Below, piece by piece: positions 33,042-42,861 of a stretch of DNA of 64,000 bases. The DNA lies in assembly GCF_003862475.1 (NCBI RefSeq), contig NZ_RRCO01000002.1, positions 496,001 to 560,000 of the forward strand. Reading direction: 5' to 3'. The translations under genes were made by a program, and so were the position numbers. Every line of letters begins with the position of its first letter. Position 1 is the stretch's first letter. The stretch comes from Lachnoanaerobaculum gingivalis. GTDB lineage: Bacteria > Bacillota > Clostridia > Lachnospirales > Lachnospiraceae. Under the pieces are notes generated by a model. It saw nothing but the letters and a program-made list of their open reading frames with translations. It was not told the DNA's origin and ran no database searches.

Positions 33042-35215
33042 GGTTTCTTACCGACTTTCTTAATGGTGGCGGTTTTGATTGGTGGTCTACTTCTTGTATT
33101 TTGTAGTGGTACTCTTTGAACAGTAGACGGACGTTCTTTTGTGATTGGACGTTGTGAAGTTCTATCTGCTGTAGTGGTTGAAGTTGCTGGCTTTTGAACG
33201 GTTTTTTCTTGAACGGTATTGCCTTGGCGTTCCACTTTTGGACTTGAAAAATCGGACTTAACTGCTGGACGCTCTTGTTTGGCTTGTTGAGATTCCTTAT
33301 ATGAAGTCTGAATATTAGACTGTTTTGAGGTCTGTTCATCATGATATTGTTCTTGTCTTGTAGTCGGTCTTTCATGAACAGAAGAAGCAGGCTGTTTTTT
33401 CTGTTTGACCTGTTCCATTTCAGAGCGACGCTTCGCAATGGTTTTTCGCCTTTGTTCCTGCTGTTCCTTGCGTCCACTGGCTCTGTCCGCTTTGGTTTGA
33501 GAAATACTACTGGTTAAATCACGGACATTCTCTTTTACTTTGGATTTTCCTTGATATACTGCATATCTTGCATTGGTCGGCAAATCTTTAACCTGTTCTT
33601 TCAAACCACTAGCAGTGTCTACCATTCTGTCTTTGGTATCAGCTACTGTACCGATGGTTTGACCGATACGTTTTCCAAGTGTTGATTTTTCCTTTCCGTC
33701 TGGTCGGGAGTGATCTGCTTGTGTCCTTGCAGAACTCCCCGAACCCGACTGTCCTTTTTTACCTGTAACAATGGCAGACCCAGCCCCTAGAGTAGTCATG
33801 GAACTTCCAAGTTTCCGCTGTAGACGGTGCATGTGAGCGTGCATAAGCATACGAGGTTTTCTCATCACACGACTTCCCACACTTTGAGAATCGTTACTCT
33901 GTAGAGAAAACATACTCATTAAATCGCCCAGCTTGAAGTAGATTCCTGCAAAGGTCACAATCTGTAGAAAAGCAATCAAAAAGAACGGATAACCAGCCGA
34001 TAAGGTATAGAGCATGGTTGAAATACTAAATGCTGTCGTAATAATCAATGTGATTCCAGCTCGTGTCAAAATGGTATTAAAGAGCTTTGTTATGGCTCGT
34101 TTTGACATACCATCAAATGATGGAATCATGCTTAAAATAAAGCTCACAGGCAGAAACATAGCATAGATGATAAAAAGTACCTGCGAGAAAATCATGATTC
34201 CTGTTAATAGGAATACAAATATGGAAATCCCAATATTGAAGACAAATAGGAAGAAGACTGTACCTAAACGGTTAATGGTCTTTGTAATGGTTAGATTGGT
34301 ATTGCTTCTGTCTTCAATTTCTTCCGCAACAATTTTTTCTCTGTCTTCGCCATTGTTGGAATCTGGGCTGGTGGAGAGCAGGCTTTCCACACGGTCAATA
34401 CCGATACTTTCAATGTCTGAACTGTTGTATTGAAGCAGTAGCCACGGTTGCTGAACCTGTATGGAAAACAGGCTATCTCTGATTAAGTCCACGCTGTCCT
34501 TGCCTTGACTATCGGAATGGGGCATGACAATCTTCGTGCCAAGTGATAAACTGGCATTACTGATGTCTGATGAAAAGTCATTGATTTTTTTAATGTAGTC
34601 GGGAGCGTAGGCAATAAAGGAAGCCGATAGGATAAACACCAGCACAAAATTCATAATGGCATGAATTGCCTTTGTGGTTTCTCTCTTTATCAGTCCCGTA
34701 TAGGCAACATAAACCCCAAGAACCAAAATCAAGAGTAAGAGGAATCCAACATAGAAACCCTCTGTTGAAAATCCGTTTGCACTCACACCAGCTAAGGTCT
34801 GCATATTCTTACCAATGGAATCTGCTGTAGCGGAAATGAAGTCTAAGGAATAGGCTTCCTGTACTAAGTAACCTGTCGCATTGGAAACATACAAACTGAT
34901 TGTCCAAATAAAATTGGTAATGGCATATAGTCCATACATGACCTGTTTTCCAATCCCGTCCGACCAGTTCCACGGAAGCCAGCCCCAGCTATTATCCACA
35001 TAAAAATCCAGTTGATAGTTTTCAAGTGGGTATCGGCTGTATTCATTTGCCACATTGACCGTATCATCTACCAAGCCCGCAGCTTGAACCACCGTTCCCA
35101 GCATGGCTAAAAGAAAAATGGCAATCACAAGTGTGAAAGCCACTGTCATTGCCACTTTACCTAGACGTTTCAGCGTCCAGTTTGATTTTATTCTGTTTAC
35201 TATTGATGGTTTCAC
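33038..35215 (-). CDS. Tn916 Orf15, VirB6-like membrane channel protein
   Basis: A 725-residue protein with a leading membrane span, several more spans between about residues 75 and 430, and a long charged, Gln/Lys/Arg-rich C-terminal tail (about 480-725). This matches the polytopic inner-membrane component of Tn916 conjugation. The C-terminal tail is low-complexity. It starts two bases after the orf16 stop. Confidence 0.9.
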   Translation of the reverse strand: MKPSIVNRIKSNWTLKRLGKVAMTVAFTLVIAIFLLAMLGTVVQAAGLVDDTVNVANEYSRYPLENYQLDFYVDNSWGWLPWNWSDGIGKQVMYGLYAITNFIWTISLYVSNATGYLVQEAYSLDFISATADSIGKNMQTLAGVSANGFSTEGFYVGFLLLLILVLGVYVAYTGLIKRETTKAIHAIMNFVLVFILSASFIAYAPDYIKKINDFSSDISNASLSLGTKIVMPHSDSQGKDSVDLIRDSLFSIQVQQPWLLLQYNSSDIESIGIDRVESLLSTSPDSNNGEDREKIVAEEIEDRSNTNLTITKTINRLGTVFFLFVFNIGISIFVFLLTGIMIFSQVLFIIYAMFLPVSFILSMIPSFDGMSKRAITKLFNTILTRAGITLIITTAFSISTMLYTLSAGYPFFLIAFLQIVTFAGIYFKLGDLMSMFSLQSNDSQSVGSRVMRKPRMLMHAHMHRLQRKLGSSMTTLGAGSAIVTGKKGQSGSGSSARTQADHSRPDGKEKSTLGKRIGQTIGTVADTKDRMVDTASGLKEQVKDLPTNARYAVYQGKSKVKENVRDLTSSISQTKADRASGRKEQQEQRRKTIAKRRSEMEQVKQKKQPASSVHERPTTRQEQYHDEQTSKQSNIQTSYKESQQAKQERPAVKSDFSSPKVERQGNTVQEKTVQKPATSTTTADRTSQRPITKERPSTVQRVPLQNTRSRPPIKTATIKKVGKKP

Positions 35216-35217
35216 AT

Positions 35218-37665
35218 TTACACCTCTTTTCGCACAGGTGGTCTGGTATCAAAGGCATGGAGCAGTTCTTCAAATACAGGGTGGAACTGTATCACACCGA
35301 CACGACCATATAAATCACTGATAAGGCATTGCCCGTTTTCCAAATCACGCAATCGCTTCTGATTGTTTTCGTCCTCTGGGTCTACACCAAAAAAGGCTAA
35401 GGTCTTTTTAATCTCGTTAAGGTCAGTGGAACGAAATGCAAATTTTAAGCCGAGGTTATTTTTCAGTTTTTCATCTAAGAGGTCGTCTGTATTTTGGGTC
35501 ACGAAATATACCCCAGCGTTCATAGCACGACCAGCCCGAACCAGCTTCATAGATAGTGTTTTTCCTTGTGCTACCTGTAAAAAGCTCCATGCTTCGTCTA
35601 AATCTACAATCTTGAAAATGCTTCGGTCTGTATGGATAAAGTCTAAAGCAAAGGTACTAATGACAATCAGCATAGCAACGGATAAAAGCTCCATAGTGGT
35701 ATATTCCTCAAAGGAAGTTTCCTTGTCGGGAAGTACCAAGTCCGCAACCTGTATAATGTTCAGTTGTTTTTCTAAGCTGATAGACTGCTCCACATAACCA
35801 TTACTGAATAATAAATGTGCAAAGTCATAGTCTGTAAAACTTTCGATATGGTCGGCTATACTGGTACTTAGTGGCGTATTCTCAACCCGTAATTCCTCAA
35901 TCACTTTCATCAACCCTCGTACTTCACTATTGGTTACTGCACGAATGGCTTTTCTAAGGATTGGGAAGCGTTCCCCATCACGAGAGGAAATCCCCGTAAG
36001 GAATGTCAGAATATCAATAGCCAGTGATTCAGAATCTTTGGGATTTTTCATAATCACATAAGGGTCAAGTAAGCCTTTGTTTTTCTCATCAGAAGTCAGA
36101 GTGACGATATTGATTTCATGGGAAATCTCTGGCAAGGTTTCTTTCCATCTGCCACGTTCTGCTTTTGGGTCTACAATCACTGCTTGTGCCCCATAAAGCA
36201 CCGCATAATAGACGATAAGGTTATTCGCAAAGGATTTACCACCACCCAGCGAACCAACAAAAGCCGACGCTAACGCATTGGTTACTGAACCCTTAACCCC
36301 TTGACTGGCAAGAGCAGGTTTCAGATAGACATTGCGTCCAGTATCTAAGCTGTAGCCAACATAAATCCCCTCATTTTCCCCCAGCATTTGAGTAGCACCA
36401 AAACCTAAACCAGCGAGGAAATCAGAGGTCACGTATTGAATATAATCATTCATATAACGCTTGCTGGCAGGTAAAAATTCTTCATGTAAGCCGAGCATAT
36501 CCCCAAATGGTCGTACCAGTTTTACGCTTAAATCGTCATAAAAATCTTTCACTTCATTACAACGACGTTTGAGTTCGTCAAGATCATTTGCTGATACCCT
36601 TACCACATAAGACAGCTTGTACATAGATTCCTTGCTTTGGTCTAAATTGGTTTCCAGCTCATTCACACTTTCCAGAGCTTCCGCCACATTGGAGCTGGTT
36701 TCATTATCACTTTGCCAAGCGTGGTTATCCAAGTCTTTCAGTTCTTTCTTTTTATTGCGGACAGTAGATAGGGCTTTACGATTCGCTACAATTTCCACAT
36801 TCATTGACGTATCAATCGGGAATGTAAATTGCTGTTGCTGGTAGTAGAAGATTTCAGAGGACGGGAAGTCCAGTTCTCCGACAATGCTGTTAATGGTAAA
36901 GTAAGCTACATAGACGGTTTCATCTTCCTGCTGGATTTTCAAATATCGCTGTTTTTCTTCCACCAAACAGCGAGTAGGCTTAATCAAGTCATAGTATTTA
37001 ATCAGCGTTTCATTATCCAGCTTTTTCTTTGATAGATGGTACTCATACTCTTCATAGGCAGTGCCTGTCTGTCCGTAAAGGTGTTCAATCAGATAGCCGA
37101 AGTCGTCCTTATCTAACCTGCGGATTTTGAAACGACGAGAGATTTTATTTTCTAAGAGCTTTTCCACCTTCTGAAAACGCAGGATTTCATCATTACTCAT
37201 ACTAACAAAATCGCCCATCAGCTTATGGTTCACATCATAGACAAAATCAGACAAAGCATTTTTTGCTTCAACGGTAAGACTTTTCATAGAAAACTCCTGA
37301 TCGTTGAGAAGCAACTTAAAGCCGATAAAGAAACGGTAGTTCACTTGATTTTCGCCAATCATGGATATTAAAGCGTCTGTCTGTTGGTCGATTTTGTCAT
37401 AGGCAACCGCTTTGAGCTTGCCAGTGACTTCATTTTTGGAACGCTCTTGTGCAGAACGTATGCTGGATTCTGTACTGATTTGTAAAGCATGAATTTTGCC
37501 ATCACGATTTTGTGCGATAAGCTGTCTGAAAGAATCATGCACTTGTATTTTCTGTTCTGGACTTAGAAATGAGTAATTGTAAGGAACAAGCTCATAGTAA
37601 GCATAACATTCCCCGTCTTTATTCCAGACGAGATTGTTTTCAATGTATTTAATTGGATATGCCAT
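35218..37665 (-). CDS. Tn916 Orf16, VirB4-like conjugation ATPase
   Basis: An 815-residue cytoplasmic ATPase that powers the type IV secretion machine. Walker A is GSLGGGKSFANN and Walker B is FKIVDLDEAW. Start at ATG 37665 follows TTAGGAG; a frame extending 17 codons further has no RBS. Length equals that known for Orf16. It overlaps orf17 by 17 bases. Confidence 0.95.
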   Translation of the reverse strand: MAYPIKYIENNLVWNKDGECYAYYELVPYNYSFLSPEQKIQVHDSFRQLIAQNRDGKIHALQISTESSIRSAQERSKNEVTGKLKAVAYDKIDQQTDALISMIGENQVNYRFFIGFKLLLNDQEFSMKSLTVEAKNALSDFVYDVNHKLMGDFVSMSNDEILRFQKVEKLLENKISRRFKIRRLDKDDFGYLIEHLYGQTGTAYEEYEYHLSKKKLDNETLIKYYDLIKPTRCLVEEKQRYLKIQQEDETVYVAYFTINSIVGELDFPSSEIFYYQQQQFTFPIDTSMNVEIVANRKALSTVRNKKKELKDLDNHAWQSDNETSSNVAEALESVNELETNLDQSKESMYKLSYVVRVSANDLDELKRRCNEVKDFYDDLSVKLVRPFGDMLGLHEEFLPASKRYMNDYIQYVTSDFLAGLGFGATQMLGENEGIYVGYSLDTGRNVYLKPALASQGVKGSVTNALASAFVGSLGGGKSFANNLIVYYAVLYGAQAVIVDPKAERGRWKETLPEISHEINIVTLTSDEKNKGLLDPYVIMKNPKDSESLAIDILTFLTGISSRDGERFPILRKAIRAVTNSEVRGLMKVIEELRVENTPLSTSIADHIESFTDYDFAHLLFSNGYVEQSISLEKQLNIIQVADLVLPDKETSFEEYTTMELLSVAMLIVISTFALDFIHTDRSIFKIVDLDEAWSFLQVAQGKTLSMKLVRAGRAMNAGVYFVTQNTDDLLDEKLKNNLGLKFAFRSTDLNEIKKTLAFFGVDPEDENNQKRLRDLENGQCLISDLYGRVGVIQFHPVFEELLHAFDTRPPVRKEV

Positions 37666-38041
37666 AAAATTCACTCCTAACTGCTGTAATGGCTTCTTGT
37701 GGCTGGTTTCTGCCAAGCGTTACTTTTTTTCCTGCATAGGTCAGCTTTGGTCGCAGTGCATAAGCAATGACAGACTTCAAAAATCCATAAGGCTTTTTAC
37801 CATCAAAAGTTTTTGTAGACATAAACCATGTGAAAGCCACAGGAATCCCAAAGTATTTGAGAAATGCTCCCTCTATCATGGAAAGAGGGGGCAAGTTGCC
37901 AAGTATCATCACTGCAAAGAGTGACACGACAAACCATGTCATTTGCGTAAAGGTTATGGGAAACGGAAGTCTAAAATCATTGATAGAATACAGTACCTTT
38001 TCCACAGACCAGATACTGGTATAGCTTCGTATTTTCTTCAT
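37649..38041 (-). CDS. Tn916 Orf17, TcpE-like conjugation protein
   Basis: A 130-residue protein starting MKKIRSYTSIWSVEKVLYSI with two membrane spans in the middle, matching the TcpE family of Gram-positive conjugation systems. I chose the ATG at 38041, which has AAAGGA eight bases upstream. A longer frame from 38155 (168 codons) overlaps ardA and lacks an RBS. Confidence 0.85.
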   Translation of the reverse strand: MKKIRSYTSIWSVEKVLYSINDFRLPFPITFTQMTWFVVSLFAVMILGNLPPLSMIEGAFLKYFGIPVAFTWFMSTKTFDGKKPYGFLKSVIAYALRPKLTYAGKKVTLGRNQPQEAITAVRSEFYGISN

Positions 38042-38129
38042 GTAATCAATCCTTTCATAAAAAATAGGGGTAGCTGATTGAGCCACCCCGTAAAATAGAA
38101 AATCTGCCAGTAGTAATGTACCGACAGAT

Positions 38130-38627
38130 TTAATAGACGATTTCAAAAATCCCATGATTGGTTGAGATAAACGTTCCTGAAAGGTCTAAATCCCGACCAT
38201 AGGCTTGATAATCAATATAGTTTTGAAGACTAGCTGGTACTTCGCCTAAAGCACCCGTTTCTTCAATGTAGTAGCGTGCCACGTCATACATATCATCACA
38301 ATCGGAATGAATGATAATATCCTCTTGATGTTCGCTTAGTTCTTCAATGCTTGAAAAATGAGTGAGCAGAGCAGATAGCTCCGATTGTAATTCTTCGGGT
38401 AATTCCGATACCATTTCCCATAGTCGATTGAGTTCGCCAATGGAAGTGTATTCGTCAACCGTAAAGGGTAACTCGTAGTCATGAATGGCGTATTCCTCAT
38501 ATTCATCATTCAAGCCGATTTTCTCTTTGACTTCCTCAAAGTCAATGGGAAAGGTAAACCACGCACCGACCAATTCGCCCTCATTGTATTTGCCTAAATT
38601 CGCAATATAGACTTGCATATCGTCCAT
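38130..38627 (-). CDS. ardA: Antirestriction protein ArdA (Tn916 Orf18)
   Basis: A 165-residue highly acidic protein, the DNA-mimic inhibitor of type I restriction enzymes. MQVYIANLGKYNEGELVGAW and the dense Asp/Glu pattern (EEYAIHDYELPF) are typical. It protects the incoming element in the new host. Located between orf19 and orf17. Confidence 0.95.
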   Translation of the reverse strand: MDDMQVYIANLGKYNEGELVGAWFTFPIDFEEVKEKIGLNDEYEEYAIHDYELPFTVDEYTSIGELNRLWEMVSELPEELQSELSALLTHFSSIEELSEHQEDIIIHSDCDDMYDVARYYIEETGALGEVPASLQNYIDYQAYGRDLDLSGTFISTNHGIFEIVY

Positions 38628-38743
38628 ATATTCACGTCCTTTCTTTGTAGAGATTCAAAAATCCCTACCGCACTTCGTTTGGTGTACCATTCCTTTGCGG
38701 AACATAAGAAAACCACTTATATTCCACAAAAGAACGGTTTTAT

Positions 38744-38965
38744 TTAAGCACCAATAATGCGATTGAATAGCTCTAGTAAAATGTCTTTTACTCCAGCAGC
38801 GTTGAAGACTAAGCCAACCGCAATAATCGCAATAATTAAAAAGCCAATCAGTTTGCTAAACTCACGCTTGAAGCCAAGATACAAGCCAATCACAACGATT
38901 GCTAAAAGCACCAGTGATTGAGCGTTTGATAGAAACCAGTTATAAAGGTTTTGTCCAAAATTCAT
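38744..38965 (-). CDS. Tn916 Orf19, small membrane protein
   Basis: A 73-residue protein with two hydrophobic spans (about residues 15-32 and 37-57). It lies between relaxase and ardA. Resembles small membrane subunits of Gram-positive conjugation systems (TcpD-like position). Start follows AGAGGAGAAC. Confidence 0.85.
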   Translation of the reverse strand: MNFGQNLYNWFLSNAQSLVLLAIVVIGLYLGFKREFSKLIGFLIIAIIAVGLVFNAAGVKDILLELFNRIIGA

Positions 38966-39007
38966 AAAAATGTTCTCCTCTCTATATTCAATGAATTTGT
39001 ATTTGAG

Positions 39008-40213
39008 TTATTTTTTTGTTGTTATCACGTCCTGTTCTTTTACTGACTGTTGCTTCAAAATCTGCTTGTGTCGGTCTGTCAGTTTCGCATGGTCGAGAAT
39101 GTCTTTTACAACCTGCGTCTGGTTGATTTCATCAAGTTTAATCGCAACCTTTAAGGTCGGGGCAACTTGATGAGATAGCCAGTTCAGCGTCCTTTGGAAG
39201 GAGTAAGGCTCTGGTTTTGTGGTTAGTTTTAATCGTTCACGATTGTTCCCAATAAACCAAGCCCATTCTTCATTCAGTTTCCAATCAGAACGAGGTTTGG
39301 AATCGTCTTTATCTACAAAACGGATATACCGATTGATAATTTTAAAGGCGGTATGCTCTGGATTGTCATAGACGAGTAAATCACGGACTGCATAATAGGC
39401 ACGCTCATTTTTCAATCGAATCTCAAAACGGTTTTTTACTTCTGCGTCTTCAATGGGAATATCATTTTTCTTGTACTGCTCGTAGTCCTTTTCATAGATA
39501 CAGAAATAAACTTCACTTTGTAATGAACCGATATAGAGGGTGTTTCCCATACATTCCTTTTCCTCTTTGCGTACCAGTTCGCCACTGCGATAGCTTTTAA
39601 AACTGCGGAAGACGGAGATACATTCTTCCTGTTGGCACTTTTCAGTGAGTACAGGGATATTCAAAATCCCTGTCTTATCGTTAATGGCAAGGTCAAGGCG
39701 TTTCATCACACCGCCAGCCACCAAAACGTCCATAAAGAACTCATACCAGCTTCTTTGTTGTGCCAGAAGATAGCTTTCAAATTGTCTGCACCCACGACCT
39801 TTCAATTCCACCAGAACTCCTTTGTCCAGTTCATGGGAGCAAAGGACGAATATGTCGCCTAAAGCATAATGCTCTGAATAAGAATAGAAACCATAGTCCT
39901 CATGAAGAAAATAGGACAGTTTCAGTTGTAAGATGTTTTCGACCACCTGCTGTACGTCTGTTGTCGGAAAGCGAATCCTTACATAATCAAACAGCATTTC
40001 AAGGGGAGCGTCGGGATTGAAGCGTTCCAGAGCTTCCCAAAGGGACTGCTGTAAATCCTCTGATGGCTTGACTTTTCCTGTTTCAATATCGCTTAGATAC
40101 TGCCTTGTAATACCAGTCGCAACAGCTAAACGGTTTTGAGATAGTCCATAAGCCAAGCGTTTTTCTTTTAAATGCTGTAACCAAGTTTGTTCATTCAGTA
40201 AAAATCCCTCCAA
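39008..40213 (-). CDS. Tn916 Orf20 relaxase (MobT, Rep_trans type)
   Basis: A 401-residue relaxase with an N-terminal helix-turn-helix (about 14-70: GLSQNRLAVATGITRQYLSD) and a Rep_trans replication-initiation domain, as in rolling-circle plasmids. It nicks oriT in the region just upstream to start transfer. An extended N-terminus compared with the older 329-residue annotation is present here and fits the HTH domain. Confidence 0.92.
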   Translation of the reverse strand: MEGFLLNEQTWLQHLKEKRLAYGLSQNRLAVATGITRQYLSDIETGKVKPSEDLQQSLWEALERFNPDAPLEMLFDYVRIRFPTTDVQQVVENILQLKLSYFLHEDYGFYSYSEHYALGDIFVLCSHELDKGVLVELKGRGCRQFESYLLAQQRSWYEFFMDVLVAGGVMKRLDLAINDKTGILNIPVLTEKCQQEECISVFRSFKSYRSGELVRKEEKECMGNTLYIGSLQSEVYFCIYEKDYEQYKKNDIPIEDAEVKNRFEIRLKNERAYYAVRDLLVYDNPEHTAFKIINRYIRFVDKDDSKPRSDWKLNEEWAWFIGNNRERLKLTTKPEPYSFQRTLNWLSHQVAPTLKVAIKLDEINQTQVVKDILDHAKLTDRHKQILKQQSVKEQDVITTKK

Positions 40214-40436
40214 TCAAAAAGGCGTATGTCAACTTTTAAAGCCCATTTGACATACGCTGAAATTTTGTAAATCCCTTGTAACCAAAGGATTTTCTAATGT
40301 TTTTTTGACTGTTTCCTGTCGATTTGTACCCCCCTGTTAGATACGGGGGGTTAAGTGCTGGCGTGGCTATTGCCACACCAGCCAGCAAGATCAGTCCACA
40401 CCTGCGACTTCCGCTTCGCACGTCGCCTGCGTGGAC
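40214..40436 (-). promoter_or_regulatory. Tn916 origin of transfer (oriT)
   Basis: The region between relaxase and coupling protein, known to hold oriT. It shows CCCCCC-N10-GGGGGG (40329-40350) and a larger hairpin, TGCTGGC (40356-40362) with GCCAGCA (40381-40387) around GTGGC/GCCAC. The nick site itself is not marked here. Confidence 0.7.
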
Positions 40437-41776
40437 TGTCTGCTGTTGGATAACTTTTTAATTTCCTCCAAGAAATCATATCCTTTTGGTACAAGGGGAG
40501 TATAAAACTCTGATATGACACTTGTTCCTACATCAACATAGCCACGACCTTTGATTCGCTTTAAGAAGAAATCCTTTTGTACGTCACTGCCAAACATCAT
40601 GCCATAGCCCATTTCAGACATACGACCTAAAGCCACTCTGAAATTAAACTGATCACGGATTCCGTCGCCTAAATATTTTGCGTCTGGACGTTGACAAGCC
40701 AGTATTAGAAAGAAGCCAGCTTGACGACCTAACATGACAATCTGTTTCAGCTTATTCATAACTGCGGTGTTTTCTTTTGTTCCCAGCATTTCCATGAAAG
40801 CGACGTATTCATCAAAGATTAAGAAGTGTGCCGGGAGACCTAAGTAAGCATAATTTTTGCCAGTCTTATAGTTCTTCATCTGCTTCATTTCCTCACTACG
40901 TTTCATCATTTCTTCATAGAATGTTTCAATGCAAGAAAGCAAGTCTTCTTTTCTATAGTAGACATTTGCCATCACAGAACCTAAGTCCGCAAGGTCAGCA
41001 TTTTTCGGGTCAAGAATATACAGTTTTGAATCTGTATGAAGCAAGGCTTCAATCAGTGTCAGTATAAAGTAAGTTTTACCGCCACCTGTACCACCAGCAA
41101 TCAACATATGAGGGAGCTTATCATATTCCCACCATACGTTTTTCATTAAGCGAAGTTTACCATCTTTAGCTTCTACTTCATCAATAGAAATACGACTGGC
41201 TATGGTGTCATAGAGCAAAGTATATTCCACATAGGAATCCTTTAACTCTTTATCCGTCAGCTCACAGTACAAGCCACTCTCTAATTTCTTTTCCAAGTGT
41301 AAGAGTTGGTCTTGATATTTTCCCAGCGTGATTTCCACCCGTATCTGTATCAAGCCATTTTTAAGTCGATAATACATTTTAGGGAAGTAGGTTATCTTTT
41401 CCTTTGTACGACCAGCACTATCTTTAAAGAAACCCTCTGTTTTGACCTGTTCAGATTCATACCACTTGTTTTCAAGTATCATCTTTGCCAGTTTTTGACG
41501 GTGGTAAAGTTGTTTAACCGTATCATAGCGAACCCGTTTGAATACAAACGCTACCAGCAAGCAGATAAGAATTGCGACACTGAAACTGATAATTAAATAG
41601 GGAATGTCAATCTTATCTGCTTGTGATAGGTTAAAATCCTGCCAGTTGATCTGCTGGATTGTCTTCACATGAAACAGTCCGACAACCAGCAGGAAAACAG
41701 GCAGGAGTGACGCTATCGTAAAATGAAAGACTAAATCTTTACCAGATGGGCGAATCCTTTTACCACGCTGTTTCAT
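40391..41776 (-). CDS. Tn916 Orf21, FtsK/SpoIIIE-type coupling protein
   Basis: A 461-residue protein with two N-terminal membrane spans (about 20-40 and 58-80) and an FtsK/SpoIIIE ATPase domain: Walker A AGGTGGGKTYF, Walker B HFLIFDEYVAFM. It brings the relaxosome to the secretion channel (TcpA-like). Its 3' end overlaps the oriT region. Confidence 0.93.
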   Translation of the reverse strand: MKQRGKRIRPSGKDLVFHFTIASLLPVFLLVVGLFHVKTIQQINWQDFNLSQADKIDIPYLIISFSVAILICLLVAFVFKRVRYDTVKQLYHRQKLAKMILENKWYESEQVKTEGFFKDSAGRTKEKITYFPKMYYRLKNGLIQIRVEITLGKYQDQLLHLEKKLESGLYCELTDKELKDSYVEYTLLYDTIASRISIDEVEAKDGKLRLMKNVWWEYDKLPHMLIAGGTGGGKTYFILTLIEALLHTDSKLYILDPKNADLADLGSVMANVYYRKEDLLSCIETFYEEMMKRSEEMKQMKNYKTGKNYAYLGLPAHFLIFDEYVAFMEMLGTKENTAVMNKLKQIVMLGRQAGFFLILACQRPDAKYLGDGIRDQFNFRVALGRMSEMGYGMMFGSDVQKDFFLKRIKGRGYVDVGTSVISEFYTPLVPKGYDFLEEIKKLSNSRQSTQATCEAEVAGVD

Positions 41777-41804
41777 GCGAAAAAGTCTCCTTTCTACCTA
41801 GCGA

Positions 41805-42191
41805 CTATTTGTCTTGTGTCGGTTCTTTCTTTGCTTGTGGTTGAGCTTTGAATGAACTAGAATCCTTTGTCAGCACAATATCGTCTGCCTTGATATACCA
41901 GTCAACATCTGCTCCTTGATAGGTGGCAGTAGCAACGGTGTCCGCAATGGGATTGATAAGTTCCACCCGTGCGTTATAATCAAACTCTTTCAAAGGCACG
42001 CTGGCAGGAATACTTACTTGAATCATGCGTCCTTGTCCTTTGGATTTTAAGTCATAGGTACGTTCCTTGATTTCATCTGAAACCGACCCGTCTTCATTTT
42101 GGATTCTCACTTCACGACGTAGAGCAGAGAATTTCAATTCTCCAAAAGTCGTGTCTTTATCTAATACAATGCCATTTGCTAATCTCATCAT
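41805..42191 (-). CDS. Tn916 Orf22, DUF961 family
   Basis: A 128-residue soluble protein (MMRLANGIVLDKDTTFGELK), paralogous in pattern to Orf23: both share FGxLxF and a later VELINP/VKLVNP stretch. DUF961 family, conserved in Tn916-type elements, function unknown. Start lies after GAGAGGAAAA. Confidence 0.88.
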   Translation of the reverse strand: MMRLANGIVLDKDTTFGELKFSALRREVRIQNEDGSVSDEIKERTYDLKSKGQGRMIQVSIPASVPLKEFDYNARVELINPIADTVATATYQGADVDWYIKADDIVLTKDSSSFKAQPQAKKEPTQDK

Positions 42192-42206
42192 TTTTCCTCT
42201 CTTTCT

Positions 42207-42521
42207 TTATTCTTTTATCATGTCGTCAGCATGTAAAAGGTAATTTGTAAAACCACGAGTGCCGATTTTGTAGCCCTCTGCGGTAATACGTGGATTGACT
42301 AACTTCACACGTTCCTCAAAGCCGAAATGTTTTTCGCCAGCTTCAGCAGGAAGCACCACCACAATATCATCTGCTCTTTGAACATCAGAATAGAGATTAT
42401 AGCTTCTTGATAAGACAGTTAGCCGTCCGTTGATTCTTCGCTGAACGACTTTATCCTCGCCAGCAAATTCTAAATTGCCGAATGTTTTTTCCATGTTGGG
42501 AATCACAAATTTAAGTTCCAT
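42207..42521 (-). CDS. Tn916 Orf23, DUF961 family
   Basis: A 104-residue protein starting MELKFVIPNMEKTFGNLEFA, related to Orf22. It is early in the transfer operon and has no recognised catalytic motif. Start follows AAAGGATAGG. Confidence 0.88.
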   Translation of the reverse strand: MELKFVIPNMEKTFGNLEFAGEDKVVQRRINGRLTVLSRSYNLYSDVQRADDIVVVLPAEAGEKHFGFEERVKLVNPRITAEGYKIGTRGFTNYLLHADDMIKE

Positions 42522-42543
42522 ATTTTTACCTATCCTTTCTTTT

Positions 42544-42618
42544 TTATTGGCTGAATGAATGTTTGATGGTCTTAAAGAGTGGGGAACGACCTTTTGATTC
42601 TTGATTTTTTGTTTTCAT
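42544..42618 (-). CDS. Small basic peptide at the head of the Tn916 transfer operon
   Basis: A 24-codon frame, MKTKNQESKGRSPLFKTIKH then SFSQ, with a strong AAAGGAAG site. It lies 22 bases before orf23 and after a terminator-like hairpin. It may be a real small protein or a leader peptide; corresponds in place to orf24 of the element. Confidence 0.5.
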   Translation of the reverse strand: MKTKNQESKGRSPLFKTIKHSFSQ

Positions 42619-42642
42619 AAGTTCACTTCCTTTCAAAATCGG

Positions 42643-42678
42643 GTAAAAAAATAGACACCTCATTTTTTGAAGTGTCTA
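42643..42678 (-). terminator. Terminator at the head of the Tn916 transfer region
   Basis: TAGACAC (42652-42658) pairs with GTGTCTA (42672-42678), followed on the minus strand by TATTTTTTT. It would stop transcripts entering the transfer genes from the chromosome or, in the circle, from int. Confidence 0.7.
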
Positions 42679-42762
42679 CCTATTAAATATTCAAATTTTA
42701 TTGGAAGTATCTTTATATCTTCACTTTTCAAGGATAAATCGTCGTATCAAAGCTCATTCATA

Positions 42763-42784
42763 AGTAGTAAATTAGTAGTAAATT
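42763..42784 (+). repeat. Int arm-type direct repeats, transfer end of Tn916
   Basis: AGTAGTAAATT occurs twice in direct tandem (42763-42773, 42774-42784), matching the pair near int. Confidence 0.6.
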
Positions 42785-42861
42785 GAGTGGTTTTGACCTT
42801 GATAAAGTGTGATAAGTCCAGTTTTTATGCGGATAACTAGATTTTTATGCTATTTTTCTTT

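Larger units (their letters stand above)
24822..42861 (-). mobile_element. Tn916 conjugative transposon with tet(M)
   Basis: A complete Tn916-type element of about 18.04 kb with its gene set in order. Ends are placed from the interrupted beta gene: AAACAAAGTATAAATTT at the int side and AAGAAAAATAGCAT (reversed) at the other, flanked by T-run/A-run target DNA, the bent AT-rich site Tn916 prefers. Paired 11-base Int arm repeats lie near both ends (24963-24984, 42763-42784). The exact ends are uncertain by a few bases because of the coupling sequence. Confidence 0.95.

Noticed and set aside
37649-38155. Longer 168-codon version of Tn916 orf17
   Set aside because: The extra 38 codons overlap ardA and have no RBS, whereas ATG 38041 has AAAGGA at good spacing.
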